NCBI GenBank assembly: GCA_029261895.1 | Contig: JAJDAK010000052.1 | Location: 49,186 to 113,185, forward strand | Direction of reading: 5' to 3' | From: Deltaproteobacteria bacterium | Lineage (GTDB): Bacteria > Myxococcota_A > UBA9160 > SZUA-336 | Length of the DNA: 64,000 nt | The notes under the pieces: model-generated | Database searches by the model: none | What the model was told of the DNA's origin: nothing | The model's input: only the letters and a program-made list of their open reading frames with translations | Translations under genes and position numbers: made by a program | Shown here: positions 11,055-19,337 of the stretch, piece after piece | How the letters are laid out: every line of letters starts with the position of its first letter | Position numbering within the stretch: the first letter of the stretch is position 1

Positions 11055-11255
11055 TTAGGCCGTGGCCTGCGGGCTTTGCGCTCCCGATGGTTGCGCGAGC
11101 GTCTCTTGACCCGGTAGGTCGGTGGCGGAAATGCGCCACTGCTTGCCGATGCGTACTGCACCGATCTGACCAGATTCGATCAAGCGATACACTGTGCGTG
11201 CAGAAATTCGCAGGTAGTTCGCGGCCTCACGTACTGTGACCAAGTTATCCCTCAT
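11055..11255 (-). CDS. Excisionase-type helix-turn-helix DNA-binding protein
   Basis: This encodes 66 residues. Residues 5-50 match the MerR-like winged HTH of the excisionase/HTH_17 group (VTVREAANYLRISARTVYRL, then IGAVRIGKQWRI). The last 16 residues are a flexible Gln/Ser/Ala tail. Such proteins bind DNA, and many chromosomal copies have no link to phage. No integrase or attachment site is seen nearby, so a small transcription factor is more likely than a phage excisionase. GGAAGGGGAATC precedes the ATG. It is on the same strand as, and just upstream of, the sodium symporter gene, so it may regulate that gene; this is inference from position. Confidence 0.85.
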   Translation of the reverse strand: MRDNLVTVREAANYLRISARTVYRLIESGQIGAVRIGKQWRISATDLPGQETLAQPSGAQSPQATA

Positions 11256-11482
11256 CCTGATTCCCCTTCCAGTTAATGCTGCGCAAACCCCTCAGGCGAA
11301 CTTTGATCGCCGGATCGGCCATGCGCGCCTTCCAGTGACGTTTTCGGCCCTTATCTATTTTCCTTGATAGACCATTTCAAGATTGCGACTGATCTCTATA
11401 GGATGGGCTTAGCTCGAAGCGGCGCGACCTTGGGCGAATCGCTGGCCCCCGAATTCCGCGATGTCGTAGATGAGGACCTGAT

Positions 11483-12034
11483 ATGAGACATTTGACGACC
11501 CAGGAGCTTGAAGCCGGACTCGAAGAGATTCGACGGTCGCCGAGAGAGCAGGGCGTACTCGAAATGATCGTGCGACGGCCGGAAACGGATGCCCGCGAAA
11601 AGATCGAAAGTGGCGAGTTGAGTGCCGAGGATGGTTTGGTTGGGGACAATTGGAAGGCACGCGGCAGCGGTATGACGTCGGACGGCTCCGCGCATCCGGA
11701 GATGCAGCTCAATATTATGAATGCTCGTTCCGCCGCATTGGTCGCGCAGTCGAAAGATGGTTGGCCACTCGCGGGGGATCAGCTCTACATCGATCTCGAT
11801 CTCAGCGAGGAGAACCTGCCACCGGGCACGCAGCTAGAGCTTGGAGGCGCTCGCGTCGAAGTGACGGCGGAACCGCATCAGGGTTGTAAGAAATTTGTCG
11901 AACGCTTTGGGCGTGATGCGATGCGCTTCGTGAACTCGCCGACCGGCAAGAAACTTCATCTCCGCGGCATCAACGCGAAGGTTGTGAAGTCTGGCACGAT
12001 CTCCGTAGGAGATACGGTTCGCAAGCTTTCGTAG
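11483..12034 (+). CDS. MOSC domain-containing protein
   Basis: This encodes 183 residues. The domain fills most of the protein, with LSAEDGLVGDNWKARGSG near residues 46-63 and the conserved cysteine segment PHQGCKKFVERFG near 134-146. MOSC domains occur in molybdenum cofactor sulfurases and in small stand-alone proteins such as YiiM, which handle sulfur or reduce N-hydroxylated compounds with the Moco. The conserved cysteine is where sulfur or cofactor is bound. The gene stands alone between the HTH gene and the convergent SDR gene, so context does not narrow its job. Confidence 0.85.
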   Translation: MRHLTTQELEAGLEEIRRSPREQGVLEMIVRRPETDAREKIESGELSAEDGLVGDNWKARGSGMTSDGSAHPEMQLNIMNARSAALVAQSKDGWPLAGDQLYIDLDLSEENLPPGTQLELGGARVEVTAEPHQGCKKFVERFGRDAMRFVNSPTGKKLHLRGINAKVVKSGTISVGDTVRKLS

Positions 12035-12042
12035 CGGAACTT

Positions 12043-12882
12043 TTAAAGTGGTGGCCGCAGTACAGGGTTGATGGCGTCCCGAATCTCGTCGCAGCGCGCG
12101 TTGGCGCTGTCGCGCCAACCGTCGTCCGCGAGCAGATAGAAGCGATCTTCCTGGATTCCCCGCAAGGCACGCTCGGCCAACACACGAGGTGCAGCACCGT
12201 TTTTCATGCCCGTTGAGATGATCTGGTTGACCATTCGCGCCTCGGCGGTGTCGAGGCCGCGCCCAAGTTCCTCGGGCCGATTGCGCGCTGCGTCGTCGAT
12301 GTGAGTAGAGACGAGCTCCGGACAGAGTGCAGAAACCTTGATCTTTGCGTCACGCGCGGCGAGTTCATGGTGCAGCGCTTCACTGAGCGCAAGCACGGCG
12401 TGTTTGGTGGCGTGATAAATTCCGGCAAAGGGCATCACGGTGAGTGCGGCCATCGATGCCGTGTTGAGAATGTGACATTCGGTGTCCTGCTCGAGCATGA
12501 TCGGCACGAAGGTGCGGATCCCGTGAACAACGCCCCAAACATTAACGCCGAAGAGCCAGTCATAGTCTTCGATCGGCGACTCCCAGAGCGTGCCACCGGC
12601 GAAGACTCCAGCGTTGTTGCAAACCAGGTGAACTGCGCCGAACTCAGAAATGGTTTGATCCGCGAGCCTCTGCACGTCTTCCGCGCGGCGCACATCTGTT
12701 ACCACGGGCAGTACGTCGTAACCCTCGGCGGTGAGTTCACTGGCGGCTTTGGCGAGGGCGGTGGGTTCAACGTCGGCGAGTACCAAGCGCATGCCTTCTT
12801 CGGCGAATACGTCAGCGAGCGCGCGCCCGATGCCACTCGCGGCGCCGGTGATCACAGCAATCTTGTCTTGAAAATCTTTCAT
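12043..12882 (-). CDS. Short-chain dehydrogenase/reductase
   Basis: This is a 279-residue classical SDR. It shows the nucleotide-binding motif TGAASGIG (12-19), D38 after the second strand, which suggests NAD(H) preference, the NNAG motif at 89-92, and the catalytic S143, Y156 and K160 (YHATK). Family members oxidise or reduce a hydroxyl or keto group. The substrate cannot be read from sequence, but the gene ends a minus-strand set with an acyl-CoA ligase, a cytochrome c and an acyl-CoA dehydrogenase-like protein, which suggests breakdown of a lipid, steroid-like or aromatic compound. GGAG lies 7-10 nt before the ATG, and only 3 nt separate it from the gene before. Confidence 0.9.
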   Translation of the reverse strand: MKDFQDKIAVITGAASGIGRALADVFAEEGMRLVLADVEPTALAKAASELTAEGYDVLPVVTDVRRAEDVQRLADQTISEFGAVHLVCNNAGVFAGGTLWESPIEDYDWLFGVNVWGVVHGIRTFVPIMLEQDTECHILNTASMAALTVMPFAGIYHATKHAVLALSEALHHELAARDAKIKVSALCPELVSTHIDDAARNRPEELGRGLDTAEARMVNQIISTGMKNGAAPRVLAERALRGIQEDRFYLLADDGWRDSANARCDEIRDAINPVLRPPL

Positions 12883-12885
12883 CCA

Positions 12886-14013
12886 TTACTCCGCGGCAGA
12901 CGTCATAAGGTTCTTCGCGAAGTCGAGCGTCGACGCGGGACTTGCGAAGAAATGTTGGCTACCGGCATGGATGTCGCGAAAGCAACGCTGCAACGCTCCG
13001 GAGCGTAACCCGGTGGTACCGGCGAGCAGGTATGCTTGGCGGACGATATCGGCACCCTCCTGGGTGACAAAGACCGTCGCCTGTCTCAGCTCGACTTGGG
13101 CTGCTGGGTCGATCACGCCGGTCTTGTGAATGCCGGCTTCTGCGTTCGCGAATGTTTCGTGGCACCAGCTGCGACCCGCCCGAAATCGAGACTCGAGGAT
13201 TCCCAAAGATTCCAGAAAACGTTCGCTCTCTTTCATGAAAACGCTTGAGCCCATGCGAACTTTGGACTGTGCGATCTCCATCAGCTCGTCCAACGCGCGC
13301 CGCACCACCCCGAACGCGAATCCCGCGTGCCCAGCTGCCGTGAGTGCGATGACGCCGAGCTCGTAGAGTCGGTTACCTCTTCGCACCGTGGGTGCGGCAA
13401 AGAGAAACATGGCCTCTTCGGCGACCCAGACGTTGTCGATCGCGTAGTCGTAGCTCGCCGTGCTTTGCAAACCGAGTACGTCCCAATTGCCTTTGAGCGT
13501 GACCTGATCTTTGGGTAGTAGGCACATCAAGAACTGCGAGGGCTTATCGCTTCCTTCGGGTTCCTGGGTGAGGATACCGCCGCCCACCCAATCGGCATAC
13601 GCGATGCCACTCCCGAATTGGTAGTTGCCACTGACGCGATAGCCGTCACCGTCGCGTACCGCGATTCCATTGGGTGCGAACTGGCCCGCAGCGAGCGGAA
13701 CACCGTTCGCGAAAAGTTTTTCCACGAAGCTGTCTGGCGCGTAGGCGCCGAAGTAGGCCGCGGTGGATGCGCTCGCCATCAGACACCACCCCGCGGAGCC
13801 ATCGGCGCGTGCGACCTCTTCGAAAACGTCGAGCGTTTCGCCGATCGATAGTTCGGCGCCGCCCACCGCCTTAGGGCACATCGCGCCGAAGAGGTCGGCG
13901 TCCTGCAGCGCGCGAATGGTCTCGTTCGGTACCGGCTCGCCTTTCGCCCCAGCGGCGCGTTCATCGATTCTTGAATACAAGCCGCGTGCGGCCTCGAGTA
14001 GCGTAGTGGTCAA
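12886..14013 (-). CDS. Acyl-CoA dehydrogenase-like flavoprotein (HsaA-type monooxygenase group)
   Basis: This encodes about 375 residues with the acyl-CoA dehydrogenase fold: a helical N-terminal domain, a middle beta domain (YRVSGNYQFGSGIAYADWVGGG) and a helical C-terminal domain. The blocks DGSAGWCLMASA and QEGADIVRQAYLLAGTTGL resemble the two-component flavin-dependent hydroxylases such as HsaA and HpaB-like proteins. Those use reduced flavin supplied by a partner, rather than true acyl-CoA dehydrogenases with a catalytic glutamate. I chose the TTG at 14013 because AGGAGAAACAGAA precedes it at good spacing; a TTG at 14031 would add 6 residues. A flavin reductase partner is not visible in this window. 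It lies in the acyl-CoA ligase operon. Confidence 0.82.
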   Translation of the reverse strand: MTTTLLEAARGLYSRIDERAAGAKGEPVPNETIRALQDADLFGAMCPKAVGGAELSIGETLDVFEEVARADGSAGWCLMASASTAAYFGAYAPDSFVEKLFANGVPLAAGQFAPNGIAVRDGDGYRVSGNYQFGSGIAYADWVGGGILTQEPEGSDKPSQFLMCLLPKDQVTLKGNWDVLGLQSTASYDYAIDNVWVAEEAMFLFAAPTVRRGNRLYELGVIALTAAGHAGFAFGVVRRALDELMEIAQSKVRMGSSVFMKESERFLESLGILESRFRAGRSWCHETFANAEAGIHKTGVIDPAAQVELRQATVFVTQEGADIVRQAYLLAGTTGLRSGALQRCFRDIHAGSQHFFASPASTLDFAKNLMTSAAE

Positions 14014-14058
14014 TTCTGTTTCTCCTGGCAAGCCGGTAATGAGGTTGAAGCGAGCAGC

Positions 14059-14772
14059 CTAAAGCAATTGTAGATACGACATCAACCAGGCTTTGCGGTC
14101 GGGTCCCAGTTCGAGATCGCGCGCTTTAAGAATGGCATCGACGGCGTCTTCAAGCGTTTCCCAGCGGCCGTCATGACCGTACGGGGCCGCGTGCTTCAAT
14201 CCCCGAAGGCTAGGTGGCTGCCACTTCCCGTCGGTGTCGACGTTGAAGTTGAATCGGTGGGTGTAGCTGGGAGCCGCGTGGCATTTTGCGCATCCGGCTT
14301 CCACGTAGACTTCAAATCCACGTCGTGCGGTTAGGGTCGCCGGTTCGACCGGTGTACCGTCCGCTTCCACCCGACCGTTGTCGTAGGCGGGAATCGAAAG
14401 CACGTACGCTTCGAGCGCGTCGAGGTCGGCCGTCGATACTGTGGCGCTTCCCATGTATTGCCGCAGCATGCTTTCGATTGCGGCGCGGACGGTTTTCGCA
14501 GATCCGTCGGCGAGGTAGGGCGCCGACTGCCAAAGTGCACGAAGCGGTCGTGTACGCCGGCCCCGATGTACCAAGCCATCCGCGCTGCCGCCGGGATGAC
14601 AGGTTGCACAACCGATGTCGCCGTTTGCTGAAGTCTTTGGGTCCAAAAAAATCAAACCGCCACGCTGCACGAGATCGGGATTGAGGATCGGTGCCTGCAA
14701 CGGTGCAGAGCTGAATACGGAGCACGCGACTGCGCCCGTGATGGCGAGTGCGCAGCTGATTCGAAAGATCAC
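14059..14772 (-). CDS. Di-heme cytochrome c, probable lipoprotein, MauG-like duplicated fold
   Basis: This encodes 237 residues from a GTG preceded by GAAAGGA at 5-nt spacing. The start overlaps the stop of the acyl-CoA ligase gene by 4 nt. Residues 1-16 are a signal sequence ending in a cysteine (AITGAVAC, C17) that may be lipidated. Two heme c sites are seen, CATCH at 55-59 and CAKCH at 161-165. After each comes a similar segment, RPLRALWQSAPYLADG near 76 and PPSLRGLKHAAPYGHDG near 193, as in the two halves of MauG and di-heme peroxidases. It would sit outside the inner membrane and carry electrons or reduce peroxide. Its place in an acyl-CoA operon is unusual. Confidence 0.82.
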   Translation of the reverse strand: MIFRISCALAITGAVACSVFSSAPLQAPILNPDLVQRGGLIFLDPKTSANGDIGCATCHPGGSADGLVHRGRRTRPLRALWQSAPYLADGSAKTVRAAIESMLRQYMGSATVSTADLDALEAYVLSIPAYDNGRVEADGTPVEPATLTARRGFEVYVEAGCAKCHAAPSYTHRFNFNVDTDGKWQPPSLRGLKHAAPYGHDGRWETLEDAVDAILKARDLELGPDRKAWLMSYLQLL

Positions 14773-16214
14773 AAGAGTCCTTTCAAGAGGTGTTTTTGGA
14801 TTTTGCCTGAGGCGGTGCGTGGAAGTTCTGCCACCTCTGTCCAGCCCTTGGGCAGTTTGTACTTCGCCAAACGCGTGGCCGCAAATGCTCGCAAGGGATC
14901 GATGTCGAAGCTGCCATCGACGCTCACGATGAAAGCATGGCCGCGTTCTCCCCACTCGTGGTCGGGCACACCAATCACTGCGGCTTCAGCGACGTTTGGA
15001 TGCGACTCGAGGACGTTTTCGACCTCCGCGGGATAAACGTTTTCGCCGCCACTGATGTAGAGATCTTTCAGCCGTCCGACCAACGTGAGGAATCCCTCCT
15101 CATCGAGTACACCGAGGTCACCGGTTCGATGCCAGGTACCATCGCTGGCTGCGAGCGTTGCTTCGGGTTGTCGCCAATAACCCAACATGCGAATCGGTCC
15201 CTGCACCTGAACTTCGCCGCTGATACCGACGGCTGCGGCGGAGCTGTCCTCCGAGGCGATCCGAAGCTTGGCATGATGTACCGGGCGTCCAACGGTTCCG
15301 GCTTTGCGTATGACGTCTTCCGTGTCTAAGCAACAGAGGATTGAGGTTTCGGTTTGGCCGTAGGCCTGCTTCAATGGCACGCCAGCGTCGTGAAATGCTT
15401 GTATGGTCGCGAGGTCGAGTGGCGCACCCGCGCTGAGACCAAAGCGCAATGAAGCGAGTTTGTCGCGATCCATCCCCGCCATGAGCATGCGGCGATACAT
15501 GACCGGCACCGCACCAAGGATGGTGGCTCGATAGCGCGCCACGGTCTCCTGCAAGCCGATCGGGTCAAATGCATCAACCAAGATCAAAGTCGCGCCGGCG
15601 AATATTCCGGGTACAGAGAGAATTTTTAAACCATAGGAATGAAAGAGCGGAACTGCGACCACGATGACGTCGTCAGGTTTGAGGTCGAGGTAGGTCTCCG
15701 CGTTCAATGTGTTGTAAAGCGTCTTGCGATGCGGAAGTAATGCACCCTTGGGCCGGCCCTCCGTTCCGCTCGTGTACATCAAGACTTGCGGGTCCTCGCC
15801 ACCTGATCGGAGTACGGGTTCCTCTGCGGTATCACAAAGAGAATCGAAGAACGCTTGAACGTTTCCGGAGTCGAGAACCAGTTCTGCACCCGCATCCGCG
15901 ATTTGCAGCGAGAGTTCATGACGCGTAAGACGCGTGTTAAGAGGAACCATAATCGCGCCGAGCTTTGCGCATGCGAAATAGAGCGCCAAGTACAGAGGTT
16001 CGCTGGGGAGTGCAAGCGCGACGCGATCGCCCGCGTCAACGCCGCGTGATCCAAGCGCGTCCGCCGCTCGGTTCGCCAAAAGATTCAGCGCCGCATAGCT
16101 GATGGACTCGCCCGTTGGGTCCACGATGATGGCGTCATGATCAGGTAGGCGCTGGCTCTGGTCTCGAAGCCAGCTGCCCACGTTGAGTTCGGGACTGCGA
16201 TCTATTTCCACCAT
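14769..16214 (-). CDS. Acyl-CoA synthetase (AMP-forming)
   Basis: This 481-residue ANL-superfamily enzyme activates a carboxylic acid to its CoA thioester through an acyl-adenylate. Motifs in order: the P-loop YTSGTEGRPKGALLPH near 150, the substrate-pocket stretch VPLFHSYGL, QAYGQTETS (A5), TWHRTGDLG (A7), GRLKDLYISGGENVYPAEVE (A8) and the catalytic C-terminal lysine in PRTASGKIQK (A10). The acid is not predictable; short or medium chain or aromatic acids are plausible. I chose the ATG at 16214, which removes a poorly conserved 14-residue extension. It heads a four-gene minus-strand operon (ligase, cytochrome c, dehydrogenase-like, SDR). The double hot-dog gene diverges 28 nt away. Confidence 0.93.
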   Translation of the reverse strand: MVEIDRSPELNVGSWLRDQSQRLPDHDAIIVDPTGESISYAALNLLANRAADALGSRGVDAGDRVALALPSEPLYLALYFACAKLGAIMVPLNTRLTRHELSLQIADAGAELVLDSGNVQAFFDSLCDTAEEPVLRSGGEDPQVLMYTSGTEGRPKGALLPHRKTLYNTLNAETYLDLKPDDVIVVAVPLFHSYGLKILSVPGIFAGATLILVDAFDPIGLQETVARYRATILGAVPVMYRRMLMAGMDRDKLASLRFGLSAGAPLDLATIQAFHDAGVPLKQAYGQTETSILCCLDTEDVIRKAGTVGRPVHHAKLRIASEDSSAAAVGISGEVQVQGPIRMLGYWRQPEATLAASDGTWHRTGDLGVLDEEGFLTLVGRLKDLYISGGENVYPAEVENVLESHPNVAEAAVIGVPDHEWGERGHAFIVSVDGSFDIDPLRAFAATRLAKYKLPKGWTEVAELPRTASGKIQKHLLKGLL

Positions 16215-16231
16215 GTTGGTCCGGAGTTTGC

Positions 16232-16238
16232 CACAATA
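16232..16238. promoter_or_regulatory. Overlapping divergent -10 elements
   Basis: CACAAT (plus, 16232-16237) and TATTGT (minus, 16238-16233) occupy the same bases in the 28-nt gap between two divergent start codons at 16214 and 16243. The plus-strand transcript would begin at or within a base or two of its ATG. The minus-strand one would have a leader of about 12 nt. Confidence 0.35.
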
Positions 16239-16242
16239 CCCC

Positions 16243-17127
16243 ATGATGAACCTCATCGGTGAGAAGCTCCGCGTTGGGCAAGTACTGGATTCGGACGAGC
16301 GTATTGTTGATGCGAACGTGGTGGAATTCTATGTCGATACATTCCGAGATCACCATCCGTTCTACGATCCCCGCGCAAGCACACCGTTTGACGGGCCGAT
16401 TGCACCGCCGTTGCTCTATCACAGCGAGGTTTACCGACATCTCGAACGCTGGTACCTGAAGAACCTGGTTGGCAATCTTCATGCTCAGCAGGAATGGTTC
16501 CTATTTGAGCCTTTGCGCCTGGGGATGCGACTTCGAACGCGTTGTACGTTGATCGACCGCTATCAGAAGCGCGGTCGTGACTATCTGGTCAACGAAGCCG
16601 ATTTCATGGATGAGAACGGCACGCTGCTGGTCCGCGGTCGCACGCACCAATCCTTTCTACTTGAGGATGCTACGGCTGGAGCGCATGTGGTTGATCGCGC
16701 CACAGCGGCCAAGAAAAAACGACGACCCATCGGTGAGGGCGATGGCCCCGAACTCGATCGGCTTGAATTCAAGATCGATGAGTCGACCTGTCGGCGCTTC
16801 AGTGGGCCGAGTAAGAACTACCATACCGACCGTGAAGCGGCGCAGAAGTGGGGTTTCCCAGATATCGTGGTGCAGGGCATGCTTTCGACCTGCCTGGTCT
16901 CTCAGCTGATGGGACAGCATTTCTCCGAAGGATGGTTTGCAGGCGGTCGAATGAATATGAAATTCGTGAACGTTCTCTGGTGTGGCGAGACGGTTTGCGT
17001 GCGTGCGAAACTACAGCGTGAAGTTTCAGAGGGTAGCGATTTGCGCCGCGAGTTTGAAGTCTGGGTCGAAAAAGAAGACGAAGCCCGTACGCCTGTGATT
17101 GTAGGAACGGCGAGCGCGTTAGTCTGA
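16243..17127 (+). CDS. Double hot-dog MaoC-like protein (acyl-CoA dehydratase family)
   Basis: This encodes 294 residues arranged as two hot-dog domains, about 1-145 and 170-294, joined by a Lys/Arg-rich linker. The second domain carries the hydratase-type segment FSGPSKNYHTDREAA near 186-200. In active R-specific enoyl-CoA hydratases this place reads S-G-D-x-N-P-x-H. Here the histidine (H194) is kept but the aspartate is replaced by proline, so normal hydratase activity is doubtful. The first domain starts like the FAS1-type N-terminal dehydratase domain. The ATG at 16243 follows a -10-like element so closely that the mRNA may be leaderless. Divergence from the acyl-CoA ligase gene suggests work on the same acyl-CoA route. 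It overlaps the kinase gene tail to tail by 9 nt. Confidence 0.8.
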   Translation: MMNLIGEKLRVGQVLDSDERIVDANVVEFYVDTFRDHHPFYDPRASTPFDGPIAPPLLYHSEVYRHLERWYLKNLVGNLHAQQEWFLFEPLRLGMRLRTRCTLIDRYQKRGRDYLVNEADFMDENGTLLVRGRTHQSFLLEDATAGAHVVDRATAAKKKRRPIGEGDGPELDRLEFKIDESTCRRFSGPSKNYHTDREAAQKWGFPDIVVQGMLSTCLVSQLMGQHFSEGWFAGGRMNMKFVNVLWCGETVCVRAKLQREVSEGSDLRREFEVWVEKEDEARTPVIVGTASALV

Positions 17128-19185
17128 ATCCATCTCGGTGCGCAGCTTGTCCAGAGCTTCAGTGATTGCGTCAGCCATGGTGCGTGCGGAGTCATAGCGA
17201 TCGTCGGAATCTTTTTCGCACGCGCGTTTGGTGATGTTGGCGAGAGATTCGGGTAGATCCGGGTTCGACTCCAACAGACATGGGAACTCGCGATGAAGAT
17301 GTTGATCCACCACGTCTTCACCGCGGAACGGGCGGATGCCAGTTGCCATTTCAAACATCGCGATCCCGAGCGCATAGAGATCTGCGCGCCCGTCGATCTC
17401 GCGGCCCAGAATCTGTTCGGGTGCCATGTACTGCGGCGTCCCCTTGGCCTGGGTCGCATCGTCGCCCTCGGTTTCGATCATTTTGCTAATGCCGAAGTCC
17501 ATGAGTTTGGTCTGGCCACGGTCCGAGATTAAAATATTCGCGGGTTTAACATCTCGGTGAATCACCTGCTGATGATGTGCGTAGGCGAGGGCGTTGCAGA
17601 CCTCCCGTGCGATCTCGTAGATGCGAACTGGGGGAAGGGGGCGTCTATTTTTGCTGTTGGGGATGCGCATGAGCTGACGCACGGTTCGACCTTGCACGAA
17701 TTCCATCACGATGCACGGACGGTTATCGATGGATGCTACGTCGTAGATCTGCACAATATTCGGATGGTTCATCGCGGCGGCGGCGCGAGCCTCTTTGCGA
17801 AAGAGTTTAAGCGCGCCCTGATGTTTCGCGAGATCGGGGGGTAAGAACTTCAACGCGACAGGTCGTTCAAGTTCGCGATCCTGTGCGAGATGAACCACAC
17901 CCATACCGCCGCGTCCGATTTCATCGAGCAACTCGTAGCGACCGGTCTGGTCGATCGTATGTCGAAGAGTTCCGCTCCACGCACGTTCTTGGAGGCGCTC
18001 AAGTCGTTCGGCGATGCCATCGTGGCCGGCGTCGAATTGATGCACGCGTTCAAGCGTGCGCATCGCGGCAAGATAGTCCTCGCGACGCTCATAGATGTCA
18101 GCCAAGAGCGTGAGAATTTCTAGGTCGTCTTTGGACTCCAAGCTCTTGGGTTCAATTTGTTCGAGCTTTGCTTGAGCGCGATCCAGAAGGCCTTTTTCGA
18201 GAAAAATTCGCCCTAGGTATAGCGAGGCCATCCGGAACTGGGGACTATCGTTCAAAATGCTTTGCAGGCATTCGATTGCGCGCTCGTAGGCCCCCAGTTC
18301 GTAAAAGGCGCGTCCAGCGTCGAGCCATTGTCCGAGTCGTAGCGATATTTCTGCGGCACGAACACGATCCGCCGCTTTTTCGAAGTTGGCTCTGGCTTCC
18401 GGTAAGGCACCGCCACGTTCGTAGGCTTCGCCGGCATGGGTCCAGTCTTCAGCCCGCTCATACGCTTGCGCGGCGAGCGCGTTCTCACCGATCTCTTCAA
18501 AAAGACCGGCGGCACGTTCCCAATCGGCGGCTGCGGCAAAACTTTCTGCGGCGCGGCGGCGTTCTCCGGCGCGCTCAAAGAGTTCCCCGGCCTTTTTTAA
18601 AGTACGGGGGTCGTTGCGGCGCGCATCGAGCAACGCGGCGGCGGCTTCGCGTGCAAGTCCACCGCGTTCGAAAAGTCGTGCCGCGCTTTCTGCGTCGCCG
18701 AGCCCGCGTAGAAGATGCGCGGCTTTAGCAAAATCACCGGCGCGCTCGTAGAGCTCCGCAGCTTCACGGTGGTTACCAAGGTTTTGCAGACAGGTCGCGG
18801 CATCCGCCCACGCGCCGGCGGATTGATAGTGATGTGCGGCCTCCGCGAGTCGACCCATTTCACGATAGAGACGTGCGGCCTTTTCGGCTTGATTCAAACT
18901 CAAATAGCACTCGGCTGCGCGCGCGGTATTGCCGCCGTTCAAATAGAGCGCGAGCGCTTTTTCGAACTCGCCTTCCTCGCGGCGTAAATCCCCAGCGTCT
19001 TCGTAGCGGCCGGCTTCGATGAGTGCCTGGACCTGAGATCCGCCGTAGTTTCGGTCGGTCGATCGCTGGCGCCGTCGTGTGCCCGCAGCCACCAGAAGCA
19101 GGGCAACCACGATGGCCGTCAGCAGGATCGCCGTATGGGGATCCTGCTCTGGCAGCGCGAAGATCCAATCCGTGAGGCTCGGCAT
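17119..19185 (-). CDS. Ser/Thr protein kinase with N-terminal membrane anchor and helical repeats
   Basis: This encodes 688 residues. Residues about 18-36 form one membrane segment (AILLTAIVVALLLVAAGT). Residues 50-400 are tandem short helical repeats of about 19-20 residues (pattern AA-x-L-Y-E-R-A-G-D-x-x-x-AA), like half-TPR units. The C-terminal 270 residues are a Hanks-type kinase with every key motif: GRGGMG, the VALKFL lysine, HRDVKPANIL, DFGISK and GTPQYMAPEQ. It should be an active kinase facing the cytoplasm, with the repeats as a protein-binding arm. The order anchor-repeats-kinase is unusual; most bacterial Hanks kinases have the kinase first. The ATG at 19185 is preferred; a TTG at 19242 would add 19 residues. 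Confidence 0.93.
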   Translation of the reverse strand: MPSLTDWIFALPEQDPHTAILLTAIVVALLLVAAGTRRRQRSTDRNYGGSQVQALIEAGRYEDAGDLRREEGEFEKALALYLNGGNTARAAECYLSLNQAEKAARLYREMGRLAEAAHHYQSAGAWADAATCLQNLGNHREAAELYERAGDFAKAAHLLRGLGDAESAARLFERGGLAREAAAALLDARRNDPRTLKKAGELFERAGERRRAAESFAAAADWERAAGLFEEIGENALAAQAYERAEDWTHAGEAYERGGALPEARANFEKAADRVRAAEISLRLGQWLDAGRAFYELGAYERAIECLQSILNDSPQFRMASLYLGRIFLEKGLLDRAQAKLEQIEPKSLESKDDLEILTLLADIYERREDYLAAMRTLERVHQFDAGHDGIAERLERLQERAWSGTLRHTIDQTGRYELLDEIGRGGMGVVHLAQDRELERPVALKFLPPDLAKHQGALKLFRKEARAAAAMNHPNIVQIYDVASIDNRPCIVMEFVQGRTVRQLMRIPNSKNRRPLPPVRIYEIAREVCNALAYAHHQQVIHRDVKPANILISDRGQTKLMDFGISKMIETEGDDATQAKGTPQYMAPEQILGREIDGRADLYALGIAMFEMATGIRPFRGEDVVDQHLHREFPCLLESNPDLPESLANITKRACEKDSDDRYDSARTMADAITEALDKLRTEMDSD

Positions 19186-19337
19186 GGGATCCGTGGCGGA
19201 ATTGTCAGCGATAAGCTGGATCAAGCGATATTCCGATCTCAATCAACCCGCAGGAATGAGGGTTTATCACTACGAATCTTCGGAAGAAACGCACCCGGGG
19301 CTTAGCGGCAATTCGGTTGGCGGCCTAAGATCGCACG

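Noticed and set aside
11055..11255. Excisionase-like protein as a mark of a prophage or integrative element
   Set aside because: No integrase, attachment repeat, phage gene or base-composition change is nearby; small HTH_17 proteins are common in chromosomes.
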